NCBI GenBank assembly: GCA_034770075.1
Contig: JAVJAP010000357.1
Span: 496,001-560,000, forward strand
DNA: 64,000 bases
Source: Aralia elata
Lineage: Eukaryota > Streptophyta > Magnoliopsida > Apiales > Araliaceae
Direction: 5' to 3'
Position numbers and translations under genes: made by a program. Below are positions 44,481 through 56,823 of the stretch, one piece after another. Within the stretch, counting starts at the first letter, position 1. Each line of letters opens with the position of its first letter. The notes beneath the pieces are model-generated. The model did not search any database. It had not been told where the DNA came from and saw nothing but the letters and a program-made list of their open reading frames with translations.

Positions 44481-47458
44481 CTAAAGCCAATCGCCATGGT
44501 ATCTTATATCCATCTTCTCTAGGTGACGATCAAACTGTTGTTGTGTTAAAGCTTTAGTAAATGGATCTGCAATGTTGTCTTGAGAGCCCACACGCTCAAG
44601 GGTGACATCTCCTCTTTCAATGATCTCTCTAATCAAATGAAACTACCGCAATACGTGTTTGGATTTTTGATAAGACCTGGGTTCCTTAGCCTGCGCAACA
44701 GCTCCGTTGTTGTCACAGAATAAAGGTACAACTCCTCTAATGCTAGGAACCACTCAAAATGCAGTTATGAACTTCTTCATCCAAACAGCTTCCTTTGCAG
44801 CTTCACTTGCAGCTATGTACTCTGCCTCTGTCACTAAATCAGCAATTGTTTGCTGCTTGGAACTCTTCCAACTCACCGCGCCACCGTTTAAGGTAAACAC
44901 ATACCCTGAAACGGATTTACTGTCATCTTGGTCCGTTTGAAAACTTGAGTCTGTATAGCCCTCTAGTTTCAATTCAGACTCACCGTAGACAAGAAATACA
45001 TCCTTAGTTCTTCTCAAGTACTTTAGGATGTTTTTCACTGCCTTCTAGTGCTCTTCTCCTGGATTCGACTGATATTTGCTCGTTACACTAAGTGCATGAG
45101 TGACATATGGTCTAGTACATATCATACTGTACATGATAGATCCTATTGCGGAAGCATAAGAAATCTTACTCATACGGTCTCTCTCCTCAGGTGTTTTTGG
45201 GGCCTGTTTCTTAGAGAGGTGTATTCCATGGCTTATCGGCATGAGACCTCTCTTGGAATCTTCCATGCTAAACTTCTTTAGCATCGAGTCAATGTACTTT
45301 CCTTAGGTCAAGCCCAGCATCCTTTTAGATCTATCTCTATAGATCTTTATCCCCAAAATATAGCATAGGAAGATCATTCCCTATCAGTAATATATCATCA
45401 ACATATAATACAAGGAATGAAACAGCGCTCCCACTAACCTTCTTGTACACACATGGTTCATCCTCATTTTTGATAAAACAAACCTTTTAATTATCTCATC
45501 AAAACGGATGTTCCATCTTCGAGAAGCTTGCTTCAATCTATAAATGGATCGTTGTAGCTTACAGACTTGGTTTGTTCCAACCGTTGAAACAAACCCTCTG
45601 GCTGTATCATATATACATTCTCCTCAAGCTCTCCATTGAGGAAGGCCATTATCACGTCCATTTGCCTGATCTCGTAGTCATAATAAGCTGCAAATGCTAG
45701 CAAAATCCGAATTGACTTGAGCATAGCTACTGGTGAGAAGGTTTCATCATAGTCAACTCCTTATCTTTGTTTGAAACCTTTTGCAACCAGTCGGGCCTTA
45801 TAGGTCTCTACCTAGCCGTCCGCTCCAGTCTTTTTCTTAAAGACCCATTTACACCCAATAGGCTTAATGCCCTCAGGTGGTGAAACCAAAGTCCATACTT
45901 GGTTTTCATACATGGAGTCCATCTCGGATTTCATGGCTTCTAGCAATTTCTCTGAGTCTTCACTACTCATAGCCTCTTCGTAAGTTAATGGATCATCATC
46001 ATCTATGATGCGTACCTCATCATCATCCTCTATGATGAATCCATACCTTTCAGGTATCTTCGGTACTCTTCCAGATTTACGAATAGGTAGTGGTACAATA
46101 GGTTCTTCTACTTGGTCAGGTACCTGACTTTGATCCGGAGTATTTTGTGGTTCTTGAACTTCTTCAAGATATATCTTACTCCCACTGACTCCTTCGAGGA
46201 TAAACTCCTTTTCCAAGAAGGCAGCGTGTTTCGCTACAAACACCTTTTGATCAGTAGGATGATATAAATAATATCCTAAACTTTCTTTAGGATATCCCAC
46301 AAATCTACACTTGTCGGATCTAGTCTTCAGCTTATCATGCTCAAACCTTTTGACATAAGCTGGACAACCCCAAGTCTTAACATGCTTAAGACTAGGTTTC
46401 CTCCCTGTCCATATCTCATATGGGGTCTTTGGGATAGATTTAGTAGGAACCTTGTTAAGCAGGTATGCAACCATTTCTAGGGCATAACCCCAGAAGGATA
46501 CTGGAAGGTCAGTATAACTCATCATCGAACGAACCATGTCCAACAAGGTTCGATTTCTCCTTTCAGATACACTATTCAACTGTGGCGTCCCTGATGGAGT
46601 CCATTGTGAGATTATACCATTTTCTTTGAGACAACTTAGAAACTCATTGGTCAAGTATTCATCTCCTCGTTCCGATCGAAGAATCTTGATACTCTTACCA
46701 GTTTGCTTCTCTACTTCACTTCTGAATTCTTTAAACTTTTCAAATGATTCAGATTTGTATTTCATTAAATACACATATCCAAATCTAGAATGATCATCCG
46801 TGAAAGTAATAAAATAAGAATACCTTCCTCGTGCATTCGTTGTTATAGGTCCATATACGTCTATGTGTACCAACGCTAACAATTCTGTAACTCTTTCTCC
46901 TTTTCCACTAAAAGGAGATTTAGTCATCTTACCCATGAGACAAGATTCACAAGTTGGATATGATTCGTAATCAGATAGCTCTAAAAGTCCATCTTTATGC
47001 AACTTGGTTAATCTTGTTTTATTGATATGACCGAGTCTACAGTGCCACATAAAGGTATAATTAACATCATCTCTTTTTCTTTTCTTAGTTTGTTCGATTT
47101 GAAGTATATTTTCATGCAAGTCAAGTATGTAAAGTCCATTCAGTAGATTGCCAAAACCATATAAAACATTTTTATTATAAATAGAACAGCTATTGTTCTT
47201 TATTATAATATCAAAACCATCCATATCCAATACAAAAATTGAAATAATATTTCTAATAAGTCTCGGAACATAATAACAATTATTTAAACTAATGAACTTG
47301 CCCGATGGCAGTGCTAAACAATAAGTCCCTACAGCTAATACAACAACCTTTGCTCCATTTCCCACTCGTAGGACGACTTCATCCTTGTTCAGCTTTCTAC
47401 TTCTGCTTAGTCCCGGCATATTATTATATATGTGAGAACTACAACCGATATCCAATAC
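44481..47458 (-). pseudogene. pol: Copia C pol (protease, integrase, RT, RNase H), nearly intact N-terminal half
   Basis: Same frame as gag, separated by one TAG that replaces the Trp codon before the protease active site (here DIGCSSH). The frame from 47455 is open for 547 codons: integrase zinc finger H138/H143/C169/C172, first Asp D199, then E262 where the second catalytic Asp is expected (SERGDEY), and E298. RT begins near 45870 (GCKWVFKKK) and is cut by stops near 45810 and 45770 and by frameshifts near 45530-45480. YVDDILLIG is intact near 45390. A deletion follows it, then RNase H with VTEAEYIAASEAAKEAVW. Ends DWL-stop at 44481. Confidence 0.92.
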
Positions 47459-48385
47459 CTAAGTAGAATTTTGGCTTTCAGAAAAATTAATTTCAATCAT
47501 GAACAAACCTATATCGGAAGTCAAAGCTTCTCCAAGCTTCTTTTGGTCCGCAAGATACTCCTTGCAGTTCCTCTTCCAGTGTCCCCGCTTATTGCAATGG
47601 TAGCAAATTCCTTTGCTATCTGGATCAGGTTTCTTTTTATCCTTTCTCTTCGTCTTGCCTTTAGCCTTCTTGTTTTTCTTTTTTTCAAAAGATACCTTGG
47701 GCCTCTTCCTTTTCTTGGAAGAATCATCCACTAGTAAGACTTGGTTCTTGTTGGATGAGAAGTGACCTTCAGCAGTTTTCAACATGTTAAGTAACTCAGG
47801 CAAGCTGACATCCAACTTATTCATGTGAAAATTCACAACAAATTGTGAGGTGTCCGGGAGTGACTGCAAGATTAAATCTTGGCTTAACTCCCCATCCATC
47901 ACGAACCCAAGCTGTCCAAGTTGTTCAATTAGATTGATCATCTTAAGGACATGAGTCTCAACAGCAGTGCCCTCGGTCATACGAGATCGGAAGAGCTCCT
48001 TAGATATCTGATATCTAGCAGTCTTACTTTGCTCACCATACAACTCTTTGAGGTGCAGCAATATAGTATGAGCATCCATAGTTTCATGCTGACGCTGAAG
48101 CTCGTTACTCATGGATGCGAGCATGATGAATTGAGCCAAGATTGCATCATCTTGCCACTTTCTGAAAGTAGCAATCTCTTCCTCAAAGGCTGTTTCTGCA
48201 ACATTTGTAGGGACTGGAGAATTTAGGACATAAGAAATCTTTTCAGCAGTGAGAACAATTCTCATATTCCTTAACCAGTCCATGTAATTCGGTCCGGTCA
48301 GTTTGTTAGCATCAAGTATGCTATGCAGTGATAGTGAGTTTAACATTTTTAAATTCTGCATGTGAAATAGACAACATTTTAGCAT
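47459..48385 (-). CDS. gag: Copia C gag, open reading frame
   Basis: 308 codons open from ATG at 48385 to a TAG at the protease boundary. Gag builds the cytoplasmic virus-like particle and packages element RNA. It shows the Copia capsid opening (SLHSILDANKLTGPNYMDWL), a helical capsid core (YGEQSKTARYQISKELFRSR), a MINLIEQLGQLGF segment, a Lys/Arg-rich stretch at about 220-255 and one zinc knuckle CYHCNKRGHWKRNC at residues 261-274. A second in-frame Met (MLNSLSL) 14 codons in matches the start seen in A and B and may be the real one. This is the only Gag of the window without an internal stop. Stopping before protease would leave Gag without the rest of the polyprotein. Confidence 0.9.
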   Translation of the reverse strand: MLKCCLFHMQNLKMLNSLSLHSILDANKLTGPNYMDWLRNMRIVLTAEKISYVLNSPVPTNVAETAFEEEIATFRKWQDDAILAQFIMLASMSNELQRQHETMDAHTILLHLKELYGEQSKTARYQISKELFRSRMTEGTAVETHVLKMINLIEQLGQLGFVMDGELSQDLILQSLPDTSQFVVNFHMNKLDVSLPELLNMLKTAEGHFSSNKNQVLLVDDSSKKRKRPKVSFEKKKNKKAKGKTKRKDKKKPDPDSKGICYHCNKRGHWKRNCKEYLADQKKLGEALTSDIGLFMIEINFSESQNST

Positions 48386-48541
48386 ACATTCATTTAATTA
48401 ATTACCAAAATAAATTTGGTCTTTATTTTAAATGGGTATCTCTCACTTTTTCATTAAACTATATTACCCTCATTATATAGTTCAGCAAATCTAATTAAAG
48501 ATTTGCTAGTGAGATTAAGGATCCCATTTCAAATGTATATA

Positions 48542-48840
48542 GCCTTGTGTGTGCACAACAAACTATATATAAATAAATAGGTAGACAACTATTGTCAATT
48601 ACATCACTATGTAACTCTTTGTATTTTTCCTCTTAGATTATAATGGTCAAGTATGTGCACATCCGAACTAAAATAATCTAAGTTAAGTCCAACCTAGCAC
48701 TTCCATATATGTGAAGAGAAAAAGACCGCCCTTGTGTGTGCACAATAAAGCAGTAATGTTTAATTCCTTAATAAGCATCAAATGTGATAAAACAACATCT
48801 TAAATATTTAATACTCTGCTTGTGTGTGCACAACAAACTC
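48542..48840 (-). repeat. Four leader stem-loop motifs, Copia C
   Basis: Sites 48542-48563, 48646-48668, 48729-48750 and 48817-48840. Plus-strand core TTGTG-TGTG-CACAA in three; the second has the shorter TATGTGCACATCC. Same core as Copia A, different from B. Confidence 0.8.
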
Positions 48841-49779
48841 ATATTAAATATTTAATACTCTATTGCTTTACCATGCTAGAAGGCGACGTTCGATATTCCT
48901 AATATCTTTGAACGCTTAGGACTTAATATTATTTCTTTGAGGGGTTTATTATTATTAGTCTCATCTTGTTTAGCGCGCATGCACATATATATATAAAATA
49001 CGTGTCATATTGTTTAACATGCGAAGCATGTTGTATAATATATAATATATATGTAGTAATCATGCACATATAGAATACTATATTCTACCCGGATTGATTA
49101 TGGACTTTTATTCTAGTTTGGTTCACTAGAGCCACCAAGTGAACCAAAAGGTCAAACCTAGGGTGCAAGAATAAAATTTAAATATAACTATTACATTTAA
49201 ACCCGGGCTCCATTACAAACGGGTCTTCATGCGCTCCTTGCTCCTTTGTCTCCAATTCTTCAAAATTAATTCTAACTAGTCCTATTACAGAAACTATTTA
49301 CAATAAATAGAAACCTTGACCAGCAGTCAAGGGGAAGTACATAGGAGGGAGATAGAATTTACATTAAGAAAAATTAGAGAAGACGAGGTACGCATACCCC
49401 ATTTATAAAAACTCATACATTCAAGCATCCACTAAAATAAATCCAATCACACATTGGTCAATAATCCATAATCAATCCCTATTTATTATCATACATATCT
49501 CTATATGTATCAATAAATAACATTATCCCATGAATAATAAAACCATTCCATATATGCATTGATATCAATTAATGGGCAAAAGTTTTGCTAATATTTAGTT
49601 TTGAAACAAAATAAACTCTTTTATTTTAATCAAAAACCAAATCCAAATTAAACTCCTTTAATTTTAGCAATCTGAAATCGTACTCCAAATAAAATAAACA
49701 TCTTTATTTTAAACTTTTATCAATTAAATAAACCATTTATGTTAATTGAGAAAAAACAAAAAAATTTTAAAGTCTGCAC

Positions 49780-49871
49780 ACCGGCGCGGCCGCGCTGTAC
49801 CACCAGAAACGTTTTCTGGGTTTGGGCACGGCCACGCTCCAGAATGAACTGGAAGCAGCGCAGCCGCGCCG
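49780..49871 (-). repeat. GC-rich GCGCGGCCGCGC cassette in Copia C leader
   Basis: Three copies of the motif (about 49783, 49826 and 49857; the middle one GCACGGCCACGC, the last GCGCAGCCGCGC) in 90 bp close to the primer site. The same motif with similar spacing lies in element D (LTR, spacer, gag). Copia B has no such block at the matching place. Confidence 0.88.
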
Positions 49872-49972
49872 TGACGCAGATTCAGAAAAAAAAATTTCAG
49901 CCAAAAATTCGATCGTATCGCATATCAATTCATACATGGAATCATCAAAATCAATAACTACCACAAGGATTA

Positions 49973-49985
49973 GGCTCTGATACCA
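49973..49985 (-). other. Primer binding site of Copia C
   Basis: TGGTATCAGAGCC on the minus strand, directly after the 5' LTR. Perfect initiator-Met tRNA site. Confidence 0.93.
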
Positions 49986-49986
49986 C

Positions 49987-51796
49987 TGTTAGGTTTGTAT
50001 ATAACGCAAGCATGTAATCAAATTACATAAATAAAACGGAAGCGTGATAAAACGGATTTTAAAATTTTCATACAAACCATCACCATGATCTATCCTTGTG
50101 TTCAATTATCAATTAAACGAAAGAGAAAGAGAATAAGAATTATACCCTCGTAGGCCAAAGCTTCCTCGGGTACAAGTTCAACTCCTAGTCCTTCGTGTTC
50201 TCCTCGAATTTCACCAATGAGATTCCTTCCTTTGATCAACGTTAGCCACCCAAGTGTTTGGCCTCTAGAGGTAATCCACCAAGGAAGAATAGGTATTCAA
50301 GAAGTTGGGTATTGACAAAACCCTAGTTTCTATCTTTATAAAAATTGCAAGTACTCTCCACAATCTAATGCAAGAGTGTGTAACCCTAATCTATGATAAG
50401 ATTCCTCTTATTTATAGATGTAGGAATAACCCTTTCCTAAACTATTTTGGATTAGGGTTTCTATTATAATTAAACTCCTTTAATTAATTATGCTCATAAT
50501 TCAATTAGGAATTCATGTATTTATTAATTCTCAATCCCTATTAGAAATTAAATAATAGTAATAGTAATAATAATAATAAGACTCCTCTTATTAATTTATA
50601 TTTAATATTTCCAAAATATTAAAAAATAAATATTAAGCTATTTAATTTATTCTATCTCCATAGATTAAATTAAATACACTTAACTTATTATTACAATTAT
50701 GTCATTTACTTCTTAAATAAATATTTTCCTTTTGGAGTGTGACCCTTTAGGACGTTCTCCATATTAAACCGGTTGTGAATAAATCAATTAGAACAATTCT
50801 AATTTTATTTCAATAAATAAATTAAACTATTTAATTCATTTAAATAAATAATATTTATTCTACAATAAGGGTAAGACCCCTTAGCGATCAACGACTTTTC
50901 AGATAATATAGATTTCAACATTAATCACAAAAGAACCTTTCAGTGAATAGTTACCGTACAATTCAATCCTTCTACCATACAATGTCCCAATTAAATATAA
51001 GACATGGATTTACTGTCAAGTCTTATTTTATTTAATTATATGTATTTTGATTCCCAAATGCACAACTCTAAATAATGTAAATTAGAAACTCCTTTCTAAT
51101 TTCATTCTGCATTGGCCAAGGACTATTGAGTTGTCATTTATCAAATCACATAGGACATTACATCTTTTACTAGACGTGGTAGATTCTTTGTTGATCATTC
51201 ACCTATCTCCATGTACAACTTATTATACCCATTCATATCCTTTGATATACCCTAAAGGTCTTAAGGGACATGTCAAAGTATAACTCATCATACACAAGAT
51301 ACTATGATGATCTCAAGTCCAAGGATCACTTGTACTACTATCACTATAGGAATTCCTATTGACGGGCGAGTAAAACTCCATTAGGTATTCCTTAGCGAGC
51401 CACGTTCAGTGAACTTATTCTCCAATAAGCACCTACATACTTGCTTTAGTGTCTCCACACAAATGATTATGAGATCAATCATCGTCTTCTTAAGAGCAAG
51501 CAACGCATGTACTGATCTATCCGGATTCACTAATCCCCTATTTAGTAATCCAACGATTAGGAACGATTTTAGTTTGTGAGCTATTTAGAATTTAGATCTC
51601 ATTAGCATGATTACCATCATGATTCTAAAAGCATTGCTCAAAACTATGGGTTTATCACATTTAATATAACAGCACCATGTAGATAATACAAAATGACTTA
51701 TAAGAAAACCAATTCTTTTATTAATAAATGAATAAGATTACAAATTATGTGCTACATCATATCAAATATGATTGGCTTATATGCATACTACTTTCA
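49987..51796 (-). repeat. Copia C 5' LTR
   Basis: 1810 bp, TGAAAGTAGTATGC...AACCTAACA on the minus strand. Promoter-carrying copy. Confidence 0.95.
50407..50416 (-). promoter_or_regulatory. TATA box of Copia C 5' LTR
   Basis: TATAAATAAG on the minus strand, same as in A and B. Confidence 0.65.
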
Positions 51797-52554
51797 GTAT
51801 TATGCATAATCCTCATTTTTGACTATTTGCGCACGCGTCGGTTCCCCGACATTTAATTATTTCCCCTACTGTGACGATTGTTCATCTCAATAGATTATAA
51901 AGAAAGTCTGCACCAATTTAAAAGGATTTGGACAGCTTTCCAGTTTGTCAACATTAGTCTAGCCGATTCAAATGGCATAGACATTCTTTCCAACGTTTTA
52001 GAGTTTGCAATAAATAAAGGGATCGTTTGAATATATAATTATGGCTTACAAAATTTAGAATTTTGAACAATAATTTTGAATAACACAAGAATTCTTCTGA
52101 AAATCAACTATATGTAAGATTAACAGGGGTACTAGTCGAGTATGGATAATCCAGCTCTTTCACAACATTCAAAGTTTAATGAATTTAATGAAATCTTGCT
52201 CAATACGAGTATAAAAATCAATCAGAAGTCTACAACAACATACTGAAACTTGTACACTATAATATTATGGTATCAATGTCAAATACTTGCATATTTGAAT
52301 AGGGTCAATTTTTTTTGCAAAGATATGGACAACGATACTGTAACAATCTAGCATACTCAAGTGCGGGATCTTGTTTAATATAGAAGTGAGTAAGATGGAA
52401 CTTGCCTAGATTGCTGATACTATTTAACGCTAAATGTTGTTCCTCAGGTGCCTTACAGTGATTATAAGTCATCCTTATGATCAGTCACTGATAAACACCA
52501 TACAACTGACTTAATGGACACATGCAGTCTGTTCTACGACACTTCTTCCCACTC

Positions 52555-53140
52555 TACGATTTATTACGATCACTTTTATGGATAACAAGTCACTGCCATA
52601 ACCAATAGTGTCACTCTACGGTCGCTGCAGTGACACTACAATCAATGGTATACTAGTGAAATTGGTGGGGTCGCTCTTACCATTGGTGAGGTGACTCTAC
52701 GGTCACTGAGGTTTAGATGTGATATGGTGAACTGTATTATGATTAGTTGGCTTGGTTCAGTGTACATTGTAGTGACTTTATGATCACTGGGAAAGCTTTA
52801 CAATCAGGTAAAGTTGTTCTACGATTGTAAGGTTAACTCTATGATGGTCTATAGGACTAGTCAAGACCACCCTACGACCTGCGAGGGCACTCTACGATCG
52901 GAGTGAAGTCACTCGACGATCGTCGGGTTCACTCTACTGTTCATGACTCGGCTGAACTACTATGTGATTAGCAAGTGAACTCTGTGATCAGAGGGGACTC
53001 ACTCTACGATCATCGGGTTCATTCCACGATTGATGACACTTAGTCAACCACAAAGCTTTGGTCTGGTTAGCTTTGTGATTAGCTAATGAAGCTCTACGAT
53101 CGGCAGAGTTAATCTATGATTGTAGGGTCCACCTTACGAT
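52555..53140. repeat. CTCTACGATC array in F 5' LTR
   Basis: Same array as in the 3' LTR with further point changes (CTATGATC, TTACAATC variants). Confidence 0.8.
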
Positions 53141-53929
53141 TACTGACTAAGACACACTTGACATTTTAACTTGAAGAGAAATATTTAGCTAATTGATCTA
53201 GGGTCATGTTCTTCCATTCAAACAAGTTCAAAACATGGATTGAGTCTTACTTGGCCTATTTAGTTAAGGCATATGGAATCAGCCAAGGAAAACACCTCAG
53301 GTCTGGCACACTACTGCGGAACCAATGATTTGGTGTCTGGTGTAACATTAGTTATTGGTAATGCTCCATTGTCAAGCTGACAGATGGCTAGGACTAGTTT
53401 GGTGTTAAAATTACTACTAGCAACGCAGTTACACCTTACATGGGTTCTGTTTATGTCTTGGTCATAACCCAGACACTAATACTTATGGTCTGCATCAACG
53501 GTAAGCACAAGGCTCTAAACTTATCTATCAACAGGTCTGACTCCTGATATCATCAGGATAAGGTAGCTATAGTCATTATTATCACTTGATTCAGGTCGTT
53601 CCTTAGTTAAACATATACATTATACAACATTATGCAACTGCTCTGTACTTACAGAGTCCGACACCATGCTAACAGTACAACTTATTATGCTTGACTCATG
53701 CATCAACTGACTCAGTTAAAAGGAAATCTAACTAGACGTGGACAACAAATGTTTGAAATAAAAGGATCTTACCTCTTCGAAGGTCCGTTCGCTAACTTAG
53801 CTCTCGGACTCTGTTTGCTACTCCGAATGGCAAGAACTCCTCCATATCACTATTATCTCTCACTCACAATGTCTCTCTCTTATATCTGAATTAGTAACTC
53901 AACAAGCTCTATAAGAGAATTCGGGGTCT

Positions 53930-53938
53930 CTATTTATA
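53930..53938 (-). promoter_or_regulatory. TATA box of element F 5' LTR
   Basis: TATAAATAG on the minus strand, inside CTCTATAAATAGAGACC. It is present in both F LTRs. Confidence 0.65.
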
Positions 53939-54675
53939 GAGAAACCTTTACCCAATCATTGGTTCTTACTCAACTCTTAGGACCAGTTCTAACCGTTTTA
54001 ATCGCCGGGCAAAAAGAAGTTGGTGGAAAGTCCTTACCAACTCCGTTTCAGCCCACACTTTCAGTAATCATGATTTTCACCTATTAACAAGTAACTAGGG
54101 ACTAGGCCATTAGTTCTAGTTGATTGATTGTACCCGCAGTTGGAAACTGGGATTATACTCTAAATAGCTTATCCTTTCTTATCAATACTCAATAAGGGTC
54201 AACCTTTTGGTTTACCGACCCGGTATGGTCAATTTAAAGTTATAGGTATGGATCTAAGATTTGTTGCACTAGGGCATAAACAACTGGTGCATTTGATTGG
54301 GCTGGTATATGCTTCAATCAGCCCACTCGGTATCCCACAAATTCTTGGGATTCTGCGATGGTTGCCAGTTATGAAATAAAAGAACAATTAAAGAAGTTAT
54401 ACTAAATACTCAATTAATCATCTTTTAAATAACATACTTTATTCATACCATTCAATTGATTCACCATGACTTGTTATGCCACACATGGCTCATTCTACCA
54501 AGCTTAGTTAATTAATAACTCAAGCTTGTCAGCCATTTCAATCTCATTTGTAATGCAGCTTCATTGACTAACTTTATGATCACATAATCCACATAATATG
54601 CACATAATCGAATATATATAAGAAAATATTCCCCATTTTATTAATGATAAAACTTAAAAAATTTTGGATATTACA

Positions 54676-56486
54676 CGTTTGGTCGAATATAACCTTTATC
54701 CATCAACTCCTACAATTGCACCAACAATTCCTTCATCTCTACTGGAGTCATTCGATACGGTGTCTTAGATATCGGTGTTGTTTCCAGTACCAAGTCAATT
54801 ACAAACTTTACCTCTCTATCCGGTGGCAAACCCGGTAACTCATTCAGGAAAACATCAGAGAATTCCCTTACGACAGGTATCTGACTTAGTTCACCCCCTA
54901 CTCCTTGAGTATCAACCACATGAGCTAGATAACCTATGCAACCCTTCCTTAACAATCTCTTCACTTGCATCATCGTCAGAAAACAAGATTGTCTTGGCGA
55001 TTTACTACCATAAAATACAACCTTTAACCTATTTGGATTCTTCAGGTGTATGCATTTTTTTTGGCAGTCAATTACAACTCCATGATTAGACAACCAATCC
55101 ATTCCAAGAATTACATCAAACTCTCCCAATCGAAATGGGATTAAATTCACGCCAAGTTTATATCCTCTTAGTTTAGCACAACAGTTTCTATGAATGTAAT
55201 CTACGGGGATATTTGCTTTATTGGCTACTTATATATTTATAGGATTCTCTAGTTTTTTCACGAGGTAAGCCTAACTGCTTAGAAAAATCTTTCGAAACAA
55301 AAGAACAGGTAGCACCCGAATCAAATAATACACATGCATTGATATTATTGATCGAAATAATACCTGATACCACGTTCTTCGATTCCACTGTATCTTGTAC
55401 GGTCATGTTGAACGTGTGTGTCGTCGGCCTGTTTGCTTGATTAGTTGGCCCTCCAATTGTCAGCTTGTTGTTGTTGTCCTTGTTGCCGTTGGCTGCATCA
55501 CTTTTCCTCTTTGGGCAGTCCTTGATCTGGTGATTCGATGCACCACATGAAAAACACCCTCCTTTCTTACCTTTCGGACACTGAGGGGCAATGTGCCCTT
55601 GCTGTCCACAGGTATAACACACACCCTTACCTTTCATACACTCCCTAGAGTGATTCCTCCCACACTTGTCGCATTTGTTCCCTGTCTTAGCTTCTCCTCC
55701 AGATTTTCTGCCTCCTGAAGTCTGGTTGTCATTCCATTTTCTCTTGTTTTGGTTACTTCTACCACTGCATCTTCCTCTACTTCCCCTATTGCTCTGCTTC
55801 TTTTTATCCTGATTATATCTTACCAACGCCTCACTTCCTCCTTCGGCTATGATTGCCCTCTCTAGCAGCGTTGAAAACGTGCCAATTTGCAGAACTGCAA
55901 CCCTACTGTATACCCATGGTTTCAGTCCTTGCTCAAACCTCTGTGCCTTCCTGGCCTCAGAATCCACCTGGTATGGGGTAAATCTAGCCAACTCATTAAA
56001 TTTTGCCGCGTATTCTGCGACTGACATACCCCCTTGCTTAAGTTCCAAGAACTTTACCTCCATGCTCGCCTGCATACTTTCTGGAAAATAGTTCTCGAAG
56101 AATAACTCTTTAAAATGAGCCCACGAAACTATGCCTTCCCCAGCTCGGCCCTTGTGCGCTTTCCACCAGTAATTTGCCTCGCCTTTTATCATGAAAGTGG
56201 CAAATCCAGTATTTTGTTCTTCGGCCACCCGTGCGACCTCGAACACCTTCTCCATCTCCTCTACCCATGTCTAGGCTTCAATTGGATCCAAAGTTCCACG
56301 GAACTCCGGAGGTCCTACTAACTTAAAATCTTTGAGGCTTGCCAAGTGATGCCTTGGCTGCTCAACTACCGGCGGGGGTCTATTCTGCATTGCTTCTGCC
56401 AACATATCGACAAAACCCCATTAGGTCTGGTTGACCTTATTCATTGTTCACAGACTCTTCTACTACGTTTGCCTTCTAGGCAGCAT
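54676..56486 (-). pseudogene. gag-pol: Element E gag, protease and start of RT, broken
   Basis: Gag start near 56486 is decayed, with stops in the first ten codons. From 56255 a 345-residue frame is open: capsid (FELFFENYFPES-type, FNELARFTPYQVD), then zinc knuckles CDKCGRNHSREC, CYTCGQQGHIAPQC and CFSCGASNHQIKDC, and protease active site FDSGATCSFV. A break near 55218 is followed by a frame at 55150-54710 with the rest of protease (VILGMDWLSNHG) and the RT lead-in (LPGLPPDREVKFVIDL, ending MKELLVQL). The next codons meet the F insertion and its TSD CGTTT (54676-54680). Confidence 0.92.
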
Positions 56487-56823
56487 TGTCTGTGGTAAAC
56501 AACACTTTAGATTAGTATTTGTGTTTTATTACTTATGCCATATGTTATGAATGTTAGACATTTAGGAGTTAAAAGCACAATTCCAGTTGAAGTCAAGCAT
56601 AATAATATTGCATTTATATTCATATACCACCGTTTAGTACCTCAACATTACAAATTTGTGGCATATTTCTATAAATGTCAAAGCATCTACTAACTGATAC
56701 CTATCCCCCAATAAACAAAAGTGGAGATTTAAAATATCCTACCCCTCAAACAAAATGTGGGGTCACTAATACTATCCCAAGTATAAATCATAGTACCGGG
56801 ATTTACATCATAACTAAGTCCCT
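56487..56823 (-). other. Element E leader remnant, truncated
   Basis: Short leader between gag and the broken 5' LTR edge. It matches the end of F's upstream ORF region (compare 41040-41110). Most of that region and the primer site are gone: at 56823/56824 the sequence changes straight into LTR interior. Confidence 0.75.

Larger units (their letters stand above)
48386..49972 (-). other. Copia C untranslated leader
   Basis: Non-coding. It contains the four stem-loop motifs (48542-48840), the inverted repeat AACATGC-GAA-GCATGTT (49016-49032), three AAAATAAA...TTTATTTT hairpins (49606-49735) and a GC-rich cassette next to the primer site (49780-49871). Confidence 0.82.
42646..51796 (-). mobile_element. 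Copia element C (minus), TSD GTATT, inside F's 5' LTR
   Basis: Complete 9151-bp Copia element, same family as A, B and G but without the integrase deletion. LTRs 42646-44465 and 49987-51796. TSD GTATT is perfect (42641-42645 and 51797-51801). Primer site is perfect. Its gag is intact up to one stop at the protease, integrase domain motifs are present and YVDD is intact. Other stops, frameshifts and a small RT deletion make it non-autonomous now. Confidence 0.96.
32854..54675 (-). mobile_element. Tekay-like chromovirus F (minus), TSD CGTTT, host of Copia C
   Basis: Complete but broken Ty3/Gypsy element in E's RT. LTRs 32854-36135 and 42064-54675 (the latter split by Copia C). TSD CGTTT is perfect (32849-32853 and 54676-54680). 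The primer site is of initiator-Met type. It has gag, PR-RT-RH-IN-chromodomain and an additional ORF between primer site and gag. Without Copia C it is about 12.7 kb. Its LTRs share layout and motifs with E, but the sequences differ, so E and F are sister families. Confidence 0.95.
51797..54675 (-). repeat. Element F 5' LTR, outer part
   Basis: Resumes after Copia C with TSD GTATT (51797-51801) and ends TGTAATATCC (minus) at 54675. It has about 180 bp (about 53545-53725) that the other LTR lacks. It contains the array at 52555-53140. Confidence 0.93.

Noticed and set aside
53698..53889. 63-codon plus-strand ORF in the F 5' LTR
   Set aside because: Opposite to LTR transcription, absent from the other LTR because of the 180-bp difference, no motif.
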